Assembly (NCBI GenBank): GCA_021107195.1
Contig: JAIOTF010000355.1
Location: 1-16,399, forward strand
Length of the DNA stretch: 16,399 bases
Direction of reading: 5' to 3'
From: Anaerolineaceae bacterium
GTDB taxonomy: Bacteria > Chloroflexota > Anaerolineae > Anaerolineales > Anaerolineaceae
Part shown: in pieces, positions 1-9,204 of the stretch
Position numbering within the stretch: the first letter of the stretch is position 1
Layout: the number at the start of each line of letters is the position of its first letter
Notes under the pieces: generated by a model
Told to the model about the DNA's origin: nothing
Seen by the model: the letters and a program-made list of their open reading frames with translations, nothing else
The model's database searches: none
Translations under genes and position numbers: made by a program

Positions 1-27
1 CCTGCCACCCAATTTCGGGCTGTTTTT

Positions 28-64
28 CGAACAAAAGCGGGGCATTTATCCCCTTTTTTAGTCG
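28..64 (+). terminator. Imperfect hairpin with T-run, possible terminator
   Basis: A GGGG/CCCC core (39-42 with 50-53, 7-nt loop) is followed by six T residues at 54-59. The arms can be extended with internal mismatches to 28-42 and 50-64 (CGA..AAAA..GGGG against CCCC..TTTT..TCG). It could end a plus-strand transcript entering from outside the window. The uninterrupted GC core is only 4 bp, so the call is weak. Confidence 0.3.
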
Positions 65-95
65 AAAAGCAGGTAAAAGTGGGGTGCTTTTATAG

Positions 96-209
96 AAAAA
101 TGCTCTCTCCGACAAGCTGCTAGGTTGTAAAGTCGATTTAGGCACAAAGCGTTCACTCAAATTACAGTTCAAAGATGAGATCATTCAAGAGGCGATCCGT
201 GTCACCTAG
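96..209 (+). pseudogene. C-terminal fragment of a MntA-like nucleotidyltransferase (antitoxin of HepT/MntA type)
   Basis: Translating 96-206 gives 37 residues ending at TAG 207-209, including LLGCKVDLGTKRSLK and DEIIQEAIRV. From knowledge of the family, this pattern (LLG-x-KVDLVT..SLK..., acidic/hydrophobic tail, EA-hydrophobic-V end) is the C-terminus of minimal nucleotidyltransferase (MNT) proteins that neutralise HEPN toxins. The frame is closed upstream by TAG at 93-95, and no GSxARG-type catalytic N-terminus is visible, so about two thirds of the gene is missing. The HepT-like relic follows directly. It is almost certainly non-functional. The assignment rests on a short motif read by eye. 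Confidence 0.5.
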
Positions 210-290
210 AGATGGCAAGCGCGAATTCAGGATATCTTCATCTGTTCTTACAATATTCTGGCATTTACTGCTGGGAAAGATTGCAGGATA
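210..290 (+). pseudogene. N-terminal fragment of a HepT-like (DUF86/HEPN) toxin
   Basis: After the TAG at 207-209 the same frame reads RWQARIQDI and then, about 12 codons later, LAFTAGKD. HepT/DUF86 proteins characteristically begin with (R)DW-x-x-RIQDIL and have a TAGM/TAGKD-type motif at this distance, where helix 1 ends. The expected RDWQ reads here as RWQ without a start codon. That is compatible with loss of one base near 211-213 (AGAGAT-GG instead of AGAGAT-TGG). After about position 290 the similarity stops, and the catalytic RxxxxH region is not recognisable. Together with the preceding MNT fragment, it marks a dead toxin-antitoxin locus. Confidence 0.4.
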
Positions 291-299
291 ACGCTAGTT

Positions 300-617
300 T
301 CACAAAAACAGACAAAACTACGCCGATCTAAGAAACTTTCTCTTCAATTGACTCTGAACTGGGCTACCTAAAAAACAGACAGTCCTTTTTTCATTTTTTC
401 CTTTCTCAAAACGATTTGCTTAAAAGAACTTGTTAGATGTTTGTAAACAAGCCCTTTTATTGACACAGCCCCTCTTCCCCGGACTAAATTCCCCTATTGC
501 ATAAAGACAACCGGCGTTAGTCACAGATCAGCTCACAACTTTTGTTGTTCAACCACAATATGTGTAGAATGTTGTCGTCCATAAGAGTTGTATCCCGTCC
601 CAGAAGAAAAGTCTGTT
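300..617. other. Gene-free stretch downstream of the glucan synthase
   Basis: I see no convincing coding sequence. It is AT-rich and has pyrimidine runs around 389-410. An AT-rich 6-bp hairpin (429-434 with 446-451) is present, but it has no good T-tract on the minus strand, so I cannot identify the terminator of the 618-9200 gene. Open frames on the plus strand that begin here and run into 618-854 are antiparallel to the synthase and have no supporting features. Confidence 0.5.
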
Positions 618-3600
618 TTATGGGGCTATCTCAATCTCTGGAGATCCCATGTGCACCGTTATCTGATGAACATTTCCGTCATCCAACCAGGGAATACAGC
701 AGCCAGCGAGAGTTTTTCTATCCAGGCGTATTTCTACTACCCCAGTCTGGACATGCTCGGGATTTTCCACTTGAATCACATAGACGGTTTTCCCAAATCG
801 GTAGGTGACCTCATAATGGTCCCAATTCGAGGGAATGGCAGGCTGAAAATGTAGCCCTTCGGCACTGCGCCGGATGCCCAGGATCATTTCAATGCCCAGA
901 CGGTACATCCAGCTGGCTGAGCCGGTATACCATGTCCAGCCGCCTCGGCCGGTGAACGGTGGCGCCCCATACACATCCGCTGCCACCACATAAGGCTCAA
1001 CTTGATACAGCCCGGCCTTTTCCTTCGAATCGCTATGCGAGATTGGGTTCAACAACCGAAATAGGTCGGCGGCTCGCTGGCCCTCACCGGCCTCTGCCAA
1101 TGCCCAAACCGTCCACAATGCGGCATGTGTATACTGCCCACCATTCTCACGCACTCCCGGCGGATAGCCCTTGATGTATCCTGGCTCTAGACTAGAGGTA
1201 TCAAAGGGCGGAGTGAATAGCAAAATCAATTGTTGGTCTTCTTTTACCAACTGGTCTTCCACGGACAGCATTGCCTGCTGCGCTTTTTGAGGATCTGCCC
1301 CACCTGAGATCACTGCCCATGATTGAGCAATTGCATCAATCTGGCATTCTGTATTTTGTGCGGACCCCAGCGGTGTGCCATCATCGAAATACGCCCGCCG
1401 GTACCAGTCGCCATCCCAGGCGTGTGCATCGATTGCATTTTTCAATTCCTCGGCCCGGCGCAAATAACTTGTTGATTTTTTTGTTTCACCAATTTGATTA
1501 CATAATTGGGCAAATTTAACCAGCGTGTCATAAAAGAACCAGGCCAGCCAGACACTTTCGCCCTTACCTTTATATCCAACGCGGTTCATGCCATCGTTCC
1601 AGTCATGACTTCCAATCAACGGCAGACCATGCGGCCCACGAGAATCGGCTTTTTGGATCGCCCGGCAGCAATGTTCAAAAAGCGTGGCTGTTTCCTGCCC
1701 CACAGAATAGTGGTCATAGCGCTCCGTCTCATCTGATTTCAATGGATCAGCGTGTAAAAATAACCGTTCCTCTTGCAAAATAGCTTCATCTCCGCTGGCA
1801 GCAATATACAGCGCAGTTACATAGGGCAGCCATAACAAATCATCTGAACAGCGTGTACGCACCCCGCGGCTCAATGGAGGATGCCACCAATGCAGCACAT
1901 CTCCTTCTTCAAATTGATGTTCGCAGGCTAGCAGCAGGTGTTGGCGGGTAAGCTGCGGCACACTATGCAAATAGGCCAATGAATCCTGCAATTGATCGCG
2001 AAAACCAAACGCCCCGCTGGATTGATACAGAGCGGTGCGGCCCCACATACGGCATGTCAGGGATTGGTATAACAGCCAGCGATTGAGCATCAAGTCCATT
2101 GCCTTATCTGGTGTAGACACCTGCACGCAGTCCAGAATCGTATCCCAGCGTTTCTGCATCTGTTCCCATGCAACGTTAACCTGCGCATAATCTTGATAGT
2201 GCTGTATCAGGGAAAGTGCCTCTTCCCTATTCGCCCCTTGCCCAAGCAAAAATGTTACTTCTTTCGTTTCACCAGGAGAAAGCCATAAAAGGACTTGCAT
2301 GGCCGCACAGGGATCACGGCCGGCCTGAACCGTCCCTGACAACCCAAAGCGATGCAATGCTGTCGGGTTTGCCAAACTGCCTGAAGACCCCAAAAATTCA
2401 TGGCGATCCATTGTGATACCGTTGGGGGCACGGGTAGCGGCCAAAAAAGCCGTCCGGTCAGAAAAATGATCGTTATACGGATTTTGTACCAGCAGGGCAT
2501 GCTGGAGAGTGTCAAACGAGGGCTGGATATATGCCTGCGATTTTTCCCGATCAGTGCCGAGAACCCACTCGGCATAAAATACCGTCGAAAACCGGCTGAT
2601 ACGGGTGCGTTTTGACTCCAGCCTGAGCCGTACAAACTTAATGGGTGCATCCGGATCAGCAAACATCAAGACACTGGATTTCAAGCCGTGACTCTCATGC
2701 TCAAAGCTGGAATAACCGATGCCATGATGCACTAAATATGGTGCGTCTGCCGGGCAGGGCAGGGGGGTAGGCGACCAGAACTGGCCAGTCTCTTCATCCC
2801 GCACATACAACGCCTCACCAGAACTGTCCAACAAGGGATCGTTATTCCAGGTGGTCAACCGGTTTTCTCCGCTGTTCTCCGCCCAGGTGCAGCCACTGCC
2901 CGATTCACTGACCAGAAAGCCAAATTTGGGATTGGCAATCACATTGACCCACGGAGCTGGAGTGTGTTGGCCGGGCTGTAGATACATCACATATTCAGCA
3001 CCGTCTTCCGAGAATCCTCCCCTTCCATTATCAAAACGTAATCCCGAAGGACGCTGGATAATCTGGCTGGCATCAGCCAGCACAGGATAAGCGGGCATAG
3101 TTGGGAAGAATTCAGGGTACTGGGTCAAGCGCGTTGATAAAGGAGCTAATTGCTCCTCGAATGTCCTGGAATCCGCCTCAAAAACGGCCAAGGCCGCAGC
3201 CTGTAATAATTTTTGGTCCTCTTCGGGCATAAGGTCTGCCCGCAGCAGGAAGATCCCTCCGTGGCAATTCAGCCTGGATGAAGCGCCTATGTGTTCCACC
3301 ACGCGCAGTAAGGATTGTTGAAGTTCCATGTCATACGAAGTGTCACAGAAATTCAAAACGACCAGGTCCACCTGGATTTGCTTGCTGCGCCAATAGGTCT
3401 GGGCGCGCATCAGATCACTTAATAAAGATGCCCTGCCTTTTTCGGCTATTCTGTAAAGCACAATGGGATTGTCTCCAGAAATGCCGTAAGCCCACAATCC
3501 CGACTGCCCCTTGGTATTCGACGAAAGGATATTCGGCGCCGCACGCAAGGCCGTCTGAGGATAGAGCAGGGGAGATAACAATCGTTCAAATTGGCCGACT

Positions 3601-6600
3601 TCGAGCGGTTTGATCGCCAATTCAAACAACTCTCTTTCGCTGAAAGTTCTCGCCTGCTCCAGCGCATTATCCAGATTTGACCAATGGCGATACTGATTGA
3701 CCGTATGCAGCAAATGCGAGCTGGTACTGGCGACCACGGTCAAAAATGCAAACTCTACCGTTTTATGAGCTTCAATTATTATTTCAAGCTGTAAAGCACA
3801 AATCGGGTCCAGACTGACCGGGGCCGGGCTGGAAATGACTGGTGCTTCAAAAAAAGCCGGGTGACGAATATTGCCGTGGCGGCCAAGAAAAGCTTCGCGA
3901 TCCATCACATAGCCTACCTGCATTGCCTCAAAAGCATTCTTCATAACCAGCGTATGCCCAAAAAAGATAGGAGGTTCCTCGATAGAACGCGGACGTCTCT
4001 TAAAGATCAAAACAGGAGGTATGTCATTGCTGCGCTCGGGTAAAATATCCCCTTGAATAAACAGCTTATTGAATGCGGGGTGCCGGTGATCATCTGCCTG
4101 TGAAGCCAGTATAATCTCACTGTAACTGCTGATTATCAACCGTCTGGGAGCCCCCCCATTGTTGGTCAGACGAATACGACGGATCTCGACATTATCATCT
4201 GTAGGTACCGTTATGGTCATCCGTAATACCAGATCGGCGTCCCTGCGGGTGTATTCGGCTTTATGTGGATAGAATAAAACTTCCTGATAATCCGGTGGCT
4301 TCTGAACCGGCTGATCGGTAGCAGACCACAACTCGGCACTATCCATGTCATATAAATAAACCCAGCTGCCAAATCGATCTTGGGTCGAATCAGCCTGCCA
4401 GCGATTTATATCCATGCCTTTCCAACGGCTGAAACCTGCTCCGGCCTGGTTCAAAACAACGGTGAAATTATCGTTCGATAAACAATGAACCTGCGGGAAG
4501 ACATTGTTAACAGATGGTGACCACGGCTGCATTTCCAAATGGAGCGGTGCCGCACGGTCGGCGGCCTCCAATTCTTCAACATGCGGGAAATCCAAAGGCG
4601 GCTGTTCCGGCATCTGCTCATACAGCAGCATTTCGAATGTATTCACCCGGCTGTCCGAGTGAAACAGATGCACAAAAAGATCGTCTCGCAAAGTATTGGC
4701 CAAAGCGGCCATAATCATTCCCTGGTGATGTGCCATGTAGGATTGGACAATTTTGCCTTTCTGACTGCCGGTACGGGAAGTCGTGAAGTCAAGTGCCTCA
4801 TAAAAACCATACGGACCCTGTAAGCCAGCGGCACACATCTGCTGCATATTTTCCAGAACTGCATGGGGTGCATAACGCAGCGCCAGCAATGAGGCATAGG
4901 GCGTGATCACCAGATCTTCACTCAAACCGCGTTTGAGCCCCAGCCCAGGTACACCAAAAGCTTTATATTGATAATTCATCTGTGAATCAAAGCTGTAATA
5001 TCCCGACTCAGAAATGCCCCAGGGAATCTTCTGGCGCTGCCCATAGTTCATCTGCCGGGCAACAGCCGTCTCAATACTCTGATCCAGCAATGTCCCTTGG
5101 GGGGTCAACATGAAAAGGGTCGGCATAAGATATTCAAACATGGTTGCACTCCAGGAAAGCAAGCAGCGCTGGCCGTCTACTTTGGTAACCGGCCGCCCTA
5201 GATGCAGCCAATGTTTAAGCGGAACATCTCCTTTGGCAATCGCCAAAAAACTGGTGATCCTGGCTTCAGAAGCCATCAAATCATAATAATTAGGGTCCAG
5301 TTTTGCTGTTTCATAGTTGTAGCCGATATGAAAGGACTTTCGCTCCCCATCGAATAGAAACTGAAAATGCATCTCGGAAAAGTTGGCTTCAACCGCAGTC
5401 CTCAAAGACGTGACCTCTGCTTGAAACATTTCTCTGTTCTTCGCAAGCTCACCTTGCAAACCCGTGCACCAGGCAAGCGCGTTCTCTACTTCCCGACCCT
5501 GGGGCGTTCTAAGAATCATTAGCTCTTGACGCAGAGTTCTTAATTTCTCATGAAGTTCGTTCTGCACGCCTAGCAAGGAACGCAAAGTGGGTGAAAACGC
5601 CGCAACAGACTGTGCTTCCCGCCACGCGGTTTGCAATCCCGCGGGCAGACCTTGCGCAGAAAAAAGTGAAGGGGGCTTCAAAAAAGAACGCGTCCAGGGC
5701 AGTAAACGATTCGTCTCCTTTTGCATTTGACTCAATTGGTGATTGGCACGTCTCAACCATAGACGAGTCGTATGCAAGTTTTTTTGTTCAAAATTTTTCA
5801 GGTTTGCTTCAATAAATTTCACCAAGTCTGTCTCGATGGCTAGCCATTCAGTCGGAATGGATTCCGTCAAAGCCGCAGGCCATTTCGTACGCTGTGTGGC
5901 CAATTGGTCAATTTCACGGCACAATGCATCCAATTCATTGAGAATGGGTTGGATTTTCTTTTTTACCAATGACTGTGTAAGAATCGTACGTAGTACAGAA
6001 AAGGTGTCGATCAAGGCCTGAAATTGCGCCCAGCGCAGAACATCATGATCCAAAAGAGAGGGTAAAAATCTATCCAGCATTAAAAAACTGGCCGCCAGAT
6101 TACCACTATCCACCGAAGAAATATAACGGGGCTGCAACGGCAGCAGTGATTGTGTATTGTACCAATTGAACAGATGACCATTAAAGCGTTCAAGGCGATC
6201 CAGACTCTTCTGAGCGTAAGTCAAACGGGTGATCAACGTCACCGGGCCCAAATATCCTAATTCATAAACAGCGATATAGACCATTAAAAGCATGCCGATA
6301 TTGGTAGGGGAGGTGCGATGCGCGACCAGGCCACGCGGATCCTCCTGAAAATGATCAGGGGGCAACCAATGATCCTTCGGCCCTACAAAGCGTTCAAAAA
6401 AGAACCAGGTACGGCAGGCTTGTTCACGCAGACGCTGGCGATCCTCACTCGACAGCACCTCCTCTTTAACAATGATCGGCGCACTGATCCGTTCAGCCAC
6501 CCAGATTGAACTCATCCAGAGTACCAATAATGGAATAGCAGCCGCCAGGTACCAGAAACCTCTCAACAGTAACGGCAGGAGTAAAAAACCCGAAAAGACA

Positions 6601-9200
6601 GAGGCTGTTACGAAATGATGCCAAGTCACTCCCTTATGAACTTCTTTTGCGACCAGGCTAACAGAATGCCGAGTTGTTGCCCATTGCAGCAGCCGTTTGT
6701 GGGAAACCCATAACCGAAACAACACGCTGCTAATCGCATCCAGCATCACCAATGCTTCATACGGCAAGAAGATCAACTGTAACAGACAGCGGTACAAGCT
6801 CATTAACACTAATTTCAAATCTTGCCGGGAAGACCGCTTATGCACCCTCTGCCAAACATAACGATTCGCCGAAGAAAGCAGCGGCAGCAGCACGACCAGA
6901 AGCGCAACCACTGACCAGTACCAGGGTGGGCCGGGGAACCAGAGCCAACCTGAGATGAGCAAAACCATCAATGCCAATGCCTGCAAACTGCGCAGAAGAT
7001 TGTCGATGATTTGCCACCGGTCAATGATGGACAATGGAGACTGGGATTTCTCTCCTTTAAAAAGCCAGGGAAGTAATTGCCAATCACCGCGCACCCAGCG
7101 GTGCAAACGCTGCATATATTCTCTGTAAGTGGATGGAAAATTCTCCATCAATAAAACATCCGTGACCAAACCTGCCCGACCAAAGAAGCTCTCAAACAGA
7201 TCATGGCTGAGCAGGCTGTTTTCCATGACCCGTCCTTCCAAACAGGCTGAAAACGCGGCAACATCATAAATGCCTTTGCCTACATAAATACCTTCGTTGA
7301 ACAGATCCTGATACACATCAGACACAGCCCGCGTATAAAGATCAAGGCTCGTATCCTCTGTGAATATCCGTGACAACCAGGTACGGCTGGCGCTGGCGGG
7401 CCTAACTTGTACCCTGGGCTGCAGGATTGCATACCCCCTGGTAACTTTGCGTTTTTCCATATCCAGAACGGCCTGATTCAATGGATGCGCCAATGTGCTA
7501 ACCAACCGGCAAGCCGTGTCGGGAGGCATTGTAGTATCCGCGTCCAGCGTAATTACATAGCGAATCTGAGGCAAAATTTCCACATTGCCGATCTGGGTAA
7601 TATACGTTGTCTCGCCCTGCCCCATGATCAGGCGGTTAAATTCCATCAATTTTCCGCGTTTTCTTTCCCAACCCATCCAGCAATTCTCCCCATCGTTCCA
7701 CAGACGCTTACGATGGAAAAGCAAGAAAGGCCCCTTTTCAGGTGCTTGGGGTGCATACCGTTTATTGAGAGATTGAATGCCTTGGACCGCAAAAGCCAGG
7801 ATTTTTTCATCTTCAACTGTATTCTGCTGGGCGGCGTCACGGAAGTCACTCAAAAGTGCAAAAGATAAATCGGGGTCGCTGTTCCCCAGGTAATGCAGCT
7901 CAAGTTGGTGGAGAAAAAAGTGCACTTCTACTTCATCTGTCAACATACAGGGAACGGCTACCATCGTCCGGCAATCAGCCGGAATGCCTTTTGCAAAAGA
8001 CATTTTTGGCAGAATGCGTGGCGGTACAATCTGCGTGACCAGATTATTGACCAGTACCACTGCCATGGAACTGGCCAGAAGCAGCGCCAGGATCAACAAC
8101 AAACAGGTTTGCAGCCAGGAAAATGTATATACTTGGGAGACCCACCAGGCCGGCAGCGAGAGGGCCAGGGTTAAAAAAGCGATGCTGCCCAGATAAAAAA
8201 ACGTCGGATGGCGCAAAATGAAATTCATAAGCCTTTTTGCTTTTCCAGGCTTGAAATCAATCTTCTTTTCAAGCAACGCGCGTCCGGCATCCATCAGATA
8301 AAAACCGACATGCTTTTCAATTTCTCGATCCCCCGAACTTGTTTCAGCCAGAGAAAGCGCCGTCAATGTCACCGCTTCTTCCGTCATCTGGCTGCCAAAA
8401 GTCAATTCTTCGATCATGGAGCGGTAACGGTCGAGTGTCTCAAAATCCATTTCAGGGTAAATGCCCGCCGGGTCGTTGTGCAAAAGGCATTCAATAACGC
8501 TGACCTCCTCAAAAAAAACACTCCAATCAGTTGCGCTGATTAATCGCAGCGCAGGGATTATCCTGGAGACCAATACCTCTGGACTTTCTTCTGGCGGTAA
8601 GCGAACCGCCACATCCTGCTCTGCCAACCATCTCGTTTTCTGGCCAGTGATACTGGATATCGCCAGAGACAGCATCTCTAACAGGCTGATGCGCAGCATG
8701 GTAGGCAATGCCCACAATTCGCCCATGTCCAAAGTAGAGACGGTTTGGAATATTTCCACCGCAGAACGAATATGAACCAAATCCAATATAGCTGCACGAT
8801 TCATGAGAATCTCAGCCGCCAGCACATATACCCGCGGTAGACCTTCTCCTGGCCCATCTGCTAACCGCGGTAATTGACGTTGATAGGAAATAGGTAAATC
8901 TTCACACACCTGGTGGAAAGCCTGCTGGACAAAAACGAAATTGTCCAACATCCATTCCGCAGCGGTTGTGAATTGTGCGGGTGAGGAAGATACCTCGCGG
9001 AAATATGCATGCCCCCGCTCTAACGCAGCTTCCAGTACAGGCAAACGTTCCAAAAAATGACTGTGTACCTTAACAGCTATTGGGAAAACTGGTTGAGCCG
9101 CCAAACGAAAAAAAGCCCTGCCGGTCATTTGCTGTGTATTCACAGGACTGGATGCAGAGGATGACTCATGCGAATCCTGTCCCATCGGAGGTTCTACCAT
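618..9200 (-). CDS. ndvB: Cyclic beta-1,2-glucan synthase (GT84 / cyclisation domain / GH94), membrane-bound
   Basis: A 2860-residue protein, matching the roughly 2800-2900 residues of rhizobial NdvB/ChvB and Brucella Cgs. It polymerises UDP-glucose into beta-1,2-glucan at the membrane, cyclises the chain and controls its length. Seen in order: a helical N-terminal region (1-330); two membrane segments (about 330-385); a GT84 domain with DAD at 553-555 and RWVRGDWQ at 701-708; further membrane segments (about 730-900); a glycoamylase-like/cyclisation domain (about 925-1540, with SESGYYSFD around E1398 and AHHQGM); two beta-sandwich domains (from about 1557 and 2048); and a GH94 phosphorylase-type catalytic domain with RDQLQD at 2401-2406 and DWNDGMN from 2533, which resembles the motif carrying the family's general acid. 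The frame is intact. The ATG at 9200 lies 4 nt after the upstream stop, with a modest AGGG 10 nt before it, so translation is probably coupled. M6 (9185) is a less likely start. The assignment is secure; the glucan's role in this organism is unknown. Confidence 0.95.
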   Translation of the reverse strand: MVEPPMGQDSHESSSASSPVNTQQMTGRAFFRLAAQPVFPIAVKVHSHFLERLPVLEAALERGHAYFREVSSSPAQFTTAAEWMLDNFVFVQQAFHQVCEDLPISYQRQLPRLADGPGEGLPRVYVLAAEILMNRAAILDLVHIRSAVEIFQTVSTLDMGELWALPTMLRISLLEMLSLAISSITGQKTRWLAEQDVAVRLPPEESPEVLVSRIIPALRLISATDWSVFFEEVSVIECLLHNDPAGIYPEMDFETLDRYRSMIEELTFGSQMTEEAVTLTALSLAETSSGDREIEKHVGFYLMDAGRALLEKKIDFKPGKAKRLMNFILRHPTFFYLGSIAFLTLALSLPAWWVSQVYTFSWLQTCLLLILALLLASSMAVVLVNNLVTQIVPPRILPKMSFAKGIPADCRTMVAVPCMLTDEVEVHFFLHQLELHYLGNSDPDLSFALLSDFRDAAQQNTVEDEKILAFAVQGIQSLNKRYAPQAPEKGPFLLFHRKRLWNDGENCWMGWERKRGKLMEFNRLIMGQGETTYITQIGNVEILPQIRYVITLDADTTMPPDTACRLVSTLAHPLNQAVLDMEKRKVTRGYAILQPRVQVRPASASRTWLSRIFTEDTSLDLYTRAVSDVYQDLFNEGIYVGKGIYDVAAFSACLEGRVMENSLLSHDLFESFFGRAGLVTDVLLMENFPSTYREYMQRLHRWVRGDWQLLPWLFKGEKSQSPLSIIDRWQIIDNLLRSLQALALMVLLISGWLWFPGPPWYWSVVALLVVLLPLLSSANRYVWQRVHKRSSRQDLKLVLMSLYRCLLQLIFLPYEALVMLDAISSVLFRLWVSHKRLLQWATTRHSVSLVAKEVHKGVTWHHFVTASVFSGFLLLPLLLRGFWYLAAAIPLLVLWMSSIWVAERISAPIIVKEEVLSSEDRQRLREQACRTWFFFERFVGPKDHWLPPDHFQEDPRGLVAHRTSPTNIGMLLMVYIAVYELGYLGPVTLITRLTYAQKSLDRLERFNGHLFNWYNTQSLLPLQPRYISSVDSGNLAASFLMLDRFLPSLLDHDVLRWAQFQALIDTFSVLRTILTQSLVKKKIQPILNELDALCREIDQLATQRTKWPAALTESIPTEWLAIETDLVKFIEANLKNFEQKNLHTTRLWLRRANHQLSQMQKETNRLLPWTRSFLKPPSLFSAQGLPAGLQTAWREAQSVAAFSPTLRSLLGVQNELHEKLRTLRQELMILRTPQGREVENALAWCTGLQGELAKNREMFQAEVTSLRTAVEANFSEMHFQFLFDGERKSFHIGYNYETAKLDPNYYDLMASEARITSFLAIAKGDVPLKHWLHLGRPVTKVDGQRCLLSWSATMFEYLMPTLFMLTPQGTLLDQSIETAVARQMNYGQRQKIPWGISESGYYSFDSQMNYQYKAFGVPGLGLKRGLSEDLVITPYASLLALRYAPHAVLENMQQMCAAGLQGPYGFYEALDFTTSRTGSQKGKIVQSYMAHHQGMIMAALANTLRDDLFVHLFHSDSRVNTFEMLLYEQMPEQPPLDFPHVEELEAADRAAPLHLEMQPWSPSVNNVFPQVHCLSNDNFTVVLNQAGAGFSRWKGMDINRWQADSTQDRFGSWVYLYDMDSAELWSATDQPVQKPPDYQEVLFYPHKAEYTRRDADLVLRMTITVPTDDNVEIRRIRLTNNGGAPRRLIISSYSEIILASQADDHRHPAFNKLFIQGDILPERSNDIPPVLIFKRRPRSIEEPPIFFGHTLVMKNAFEAMQVGYVMDREAFLGRHGNIRHPAFFEAPVISSPAPVSLDPICALQLEIIIEAHKTVEFAFLTVVASTSSHLLHTVNQYRHWSNLDNALEQARTFSERELFELAIKPLEVGQFERLLSPLLYPQTALRAAPNILSSNTKGQSGLWAYGISGDNPIVLYRIAEKGRASLLSDLMRAQTYWRSKQIQVDLVVLNFCDTSYDMELQQSLLRVVEHIGASSRLNCHGGIFLLRADLMPEEDQKLLQAAALAVFEADSRTFEEQLAPLSTRLTQYPEFFPTMPAYPVLADASQIIQRPSGLRFDNGRGGFSEDGAEYVMYLQPGQHTPAPWVNVIANPKFGFLVSESGSGCTWAENSGENRLTTWNNDPLLDSSGEALYVRDEETGQFWSPTPLPCPADAPYLVHHGIGYSSFEHESHGLKSSVLMFADPDAPIKFVRLRLESKRTRISRFSTVFYAEWVLGTDREKSQAYIQPSFDTLQHALLVQNPYNDHFSDRTAFLAATRAPNGITMDRHEFLGSSGSLANPTALHRFGLSGTVQAGRDPCAAMQVLLWLSPGETKEVTFLLGQGANREEALSLIQHYQDYAQVNVAWEQMQKRWDTILDCVQVSTPDKAMDLMLNRWLLYQSLTCRMWGRTALYQSSGAFGFRDQLQDSLAYLHSVPQLTRQHLLLACEHQFEEGDVLHWWHPPLSRGVRTRCSDDLLWLPYVTALYIAASGDEAILQEERLFLHADPLKSDETERYDHYSVGQETATLFEHCCRAIQKADSRGPHGLPLIGSHDWNDGMNRVGYKGKGESVWLAWFFYDTLVKFAQLCNQIGETKKSTSYLRRAEELKNAIDAHAWDGDWYRRAYFDDGTPLGSAQNTECQIDAIAQSWAVISGGADPQKAQQAMLSVEDQLVKEDQQLILLFTPPFDTSSLEPGYIKGYPPGVRENGGQYTHAALWTVWALAEAGEGQRAADLFRLLNPISHSDSKEKAGLYQVEPYVVAADVYGAPPFTGRGGWTWYTGSASWMYRLGIEMILGIRRSAEGLHFQPAIPSNWDHYEVTYRFGKTVYVIQVENPEHVQTGVVEIRLDRKTLAGCCIPWLDDGNVHQITVHMGSPEIEIAP

Positions 9201-9204
9201 ATCA

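Noticed and set aside
429..451. Hairpin CTTGTT/AACAAG as the glucan-synthase terminator
   Set aside because: It is an AT-rich 6-bp stem with an 11-nt loop and no proper T-tract on the minus strand, and it lies about 170 nt past the stop.
542..854. Two overlapping plus-strand open frames (542-808 and 588-854)
   Set aside because: They mostly lie antisense to the well-supported C-terminus of the glucan synthase and show no domain, membrane or motif signal.
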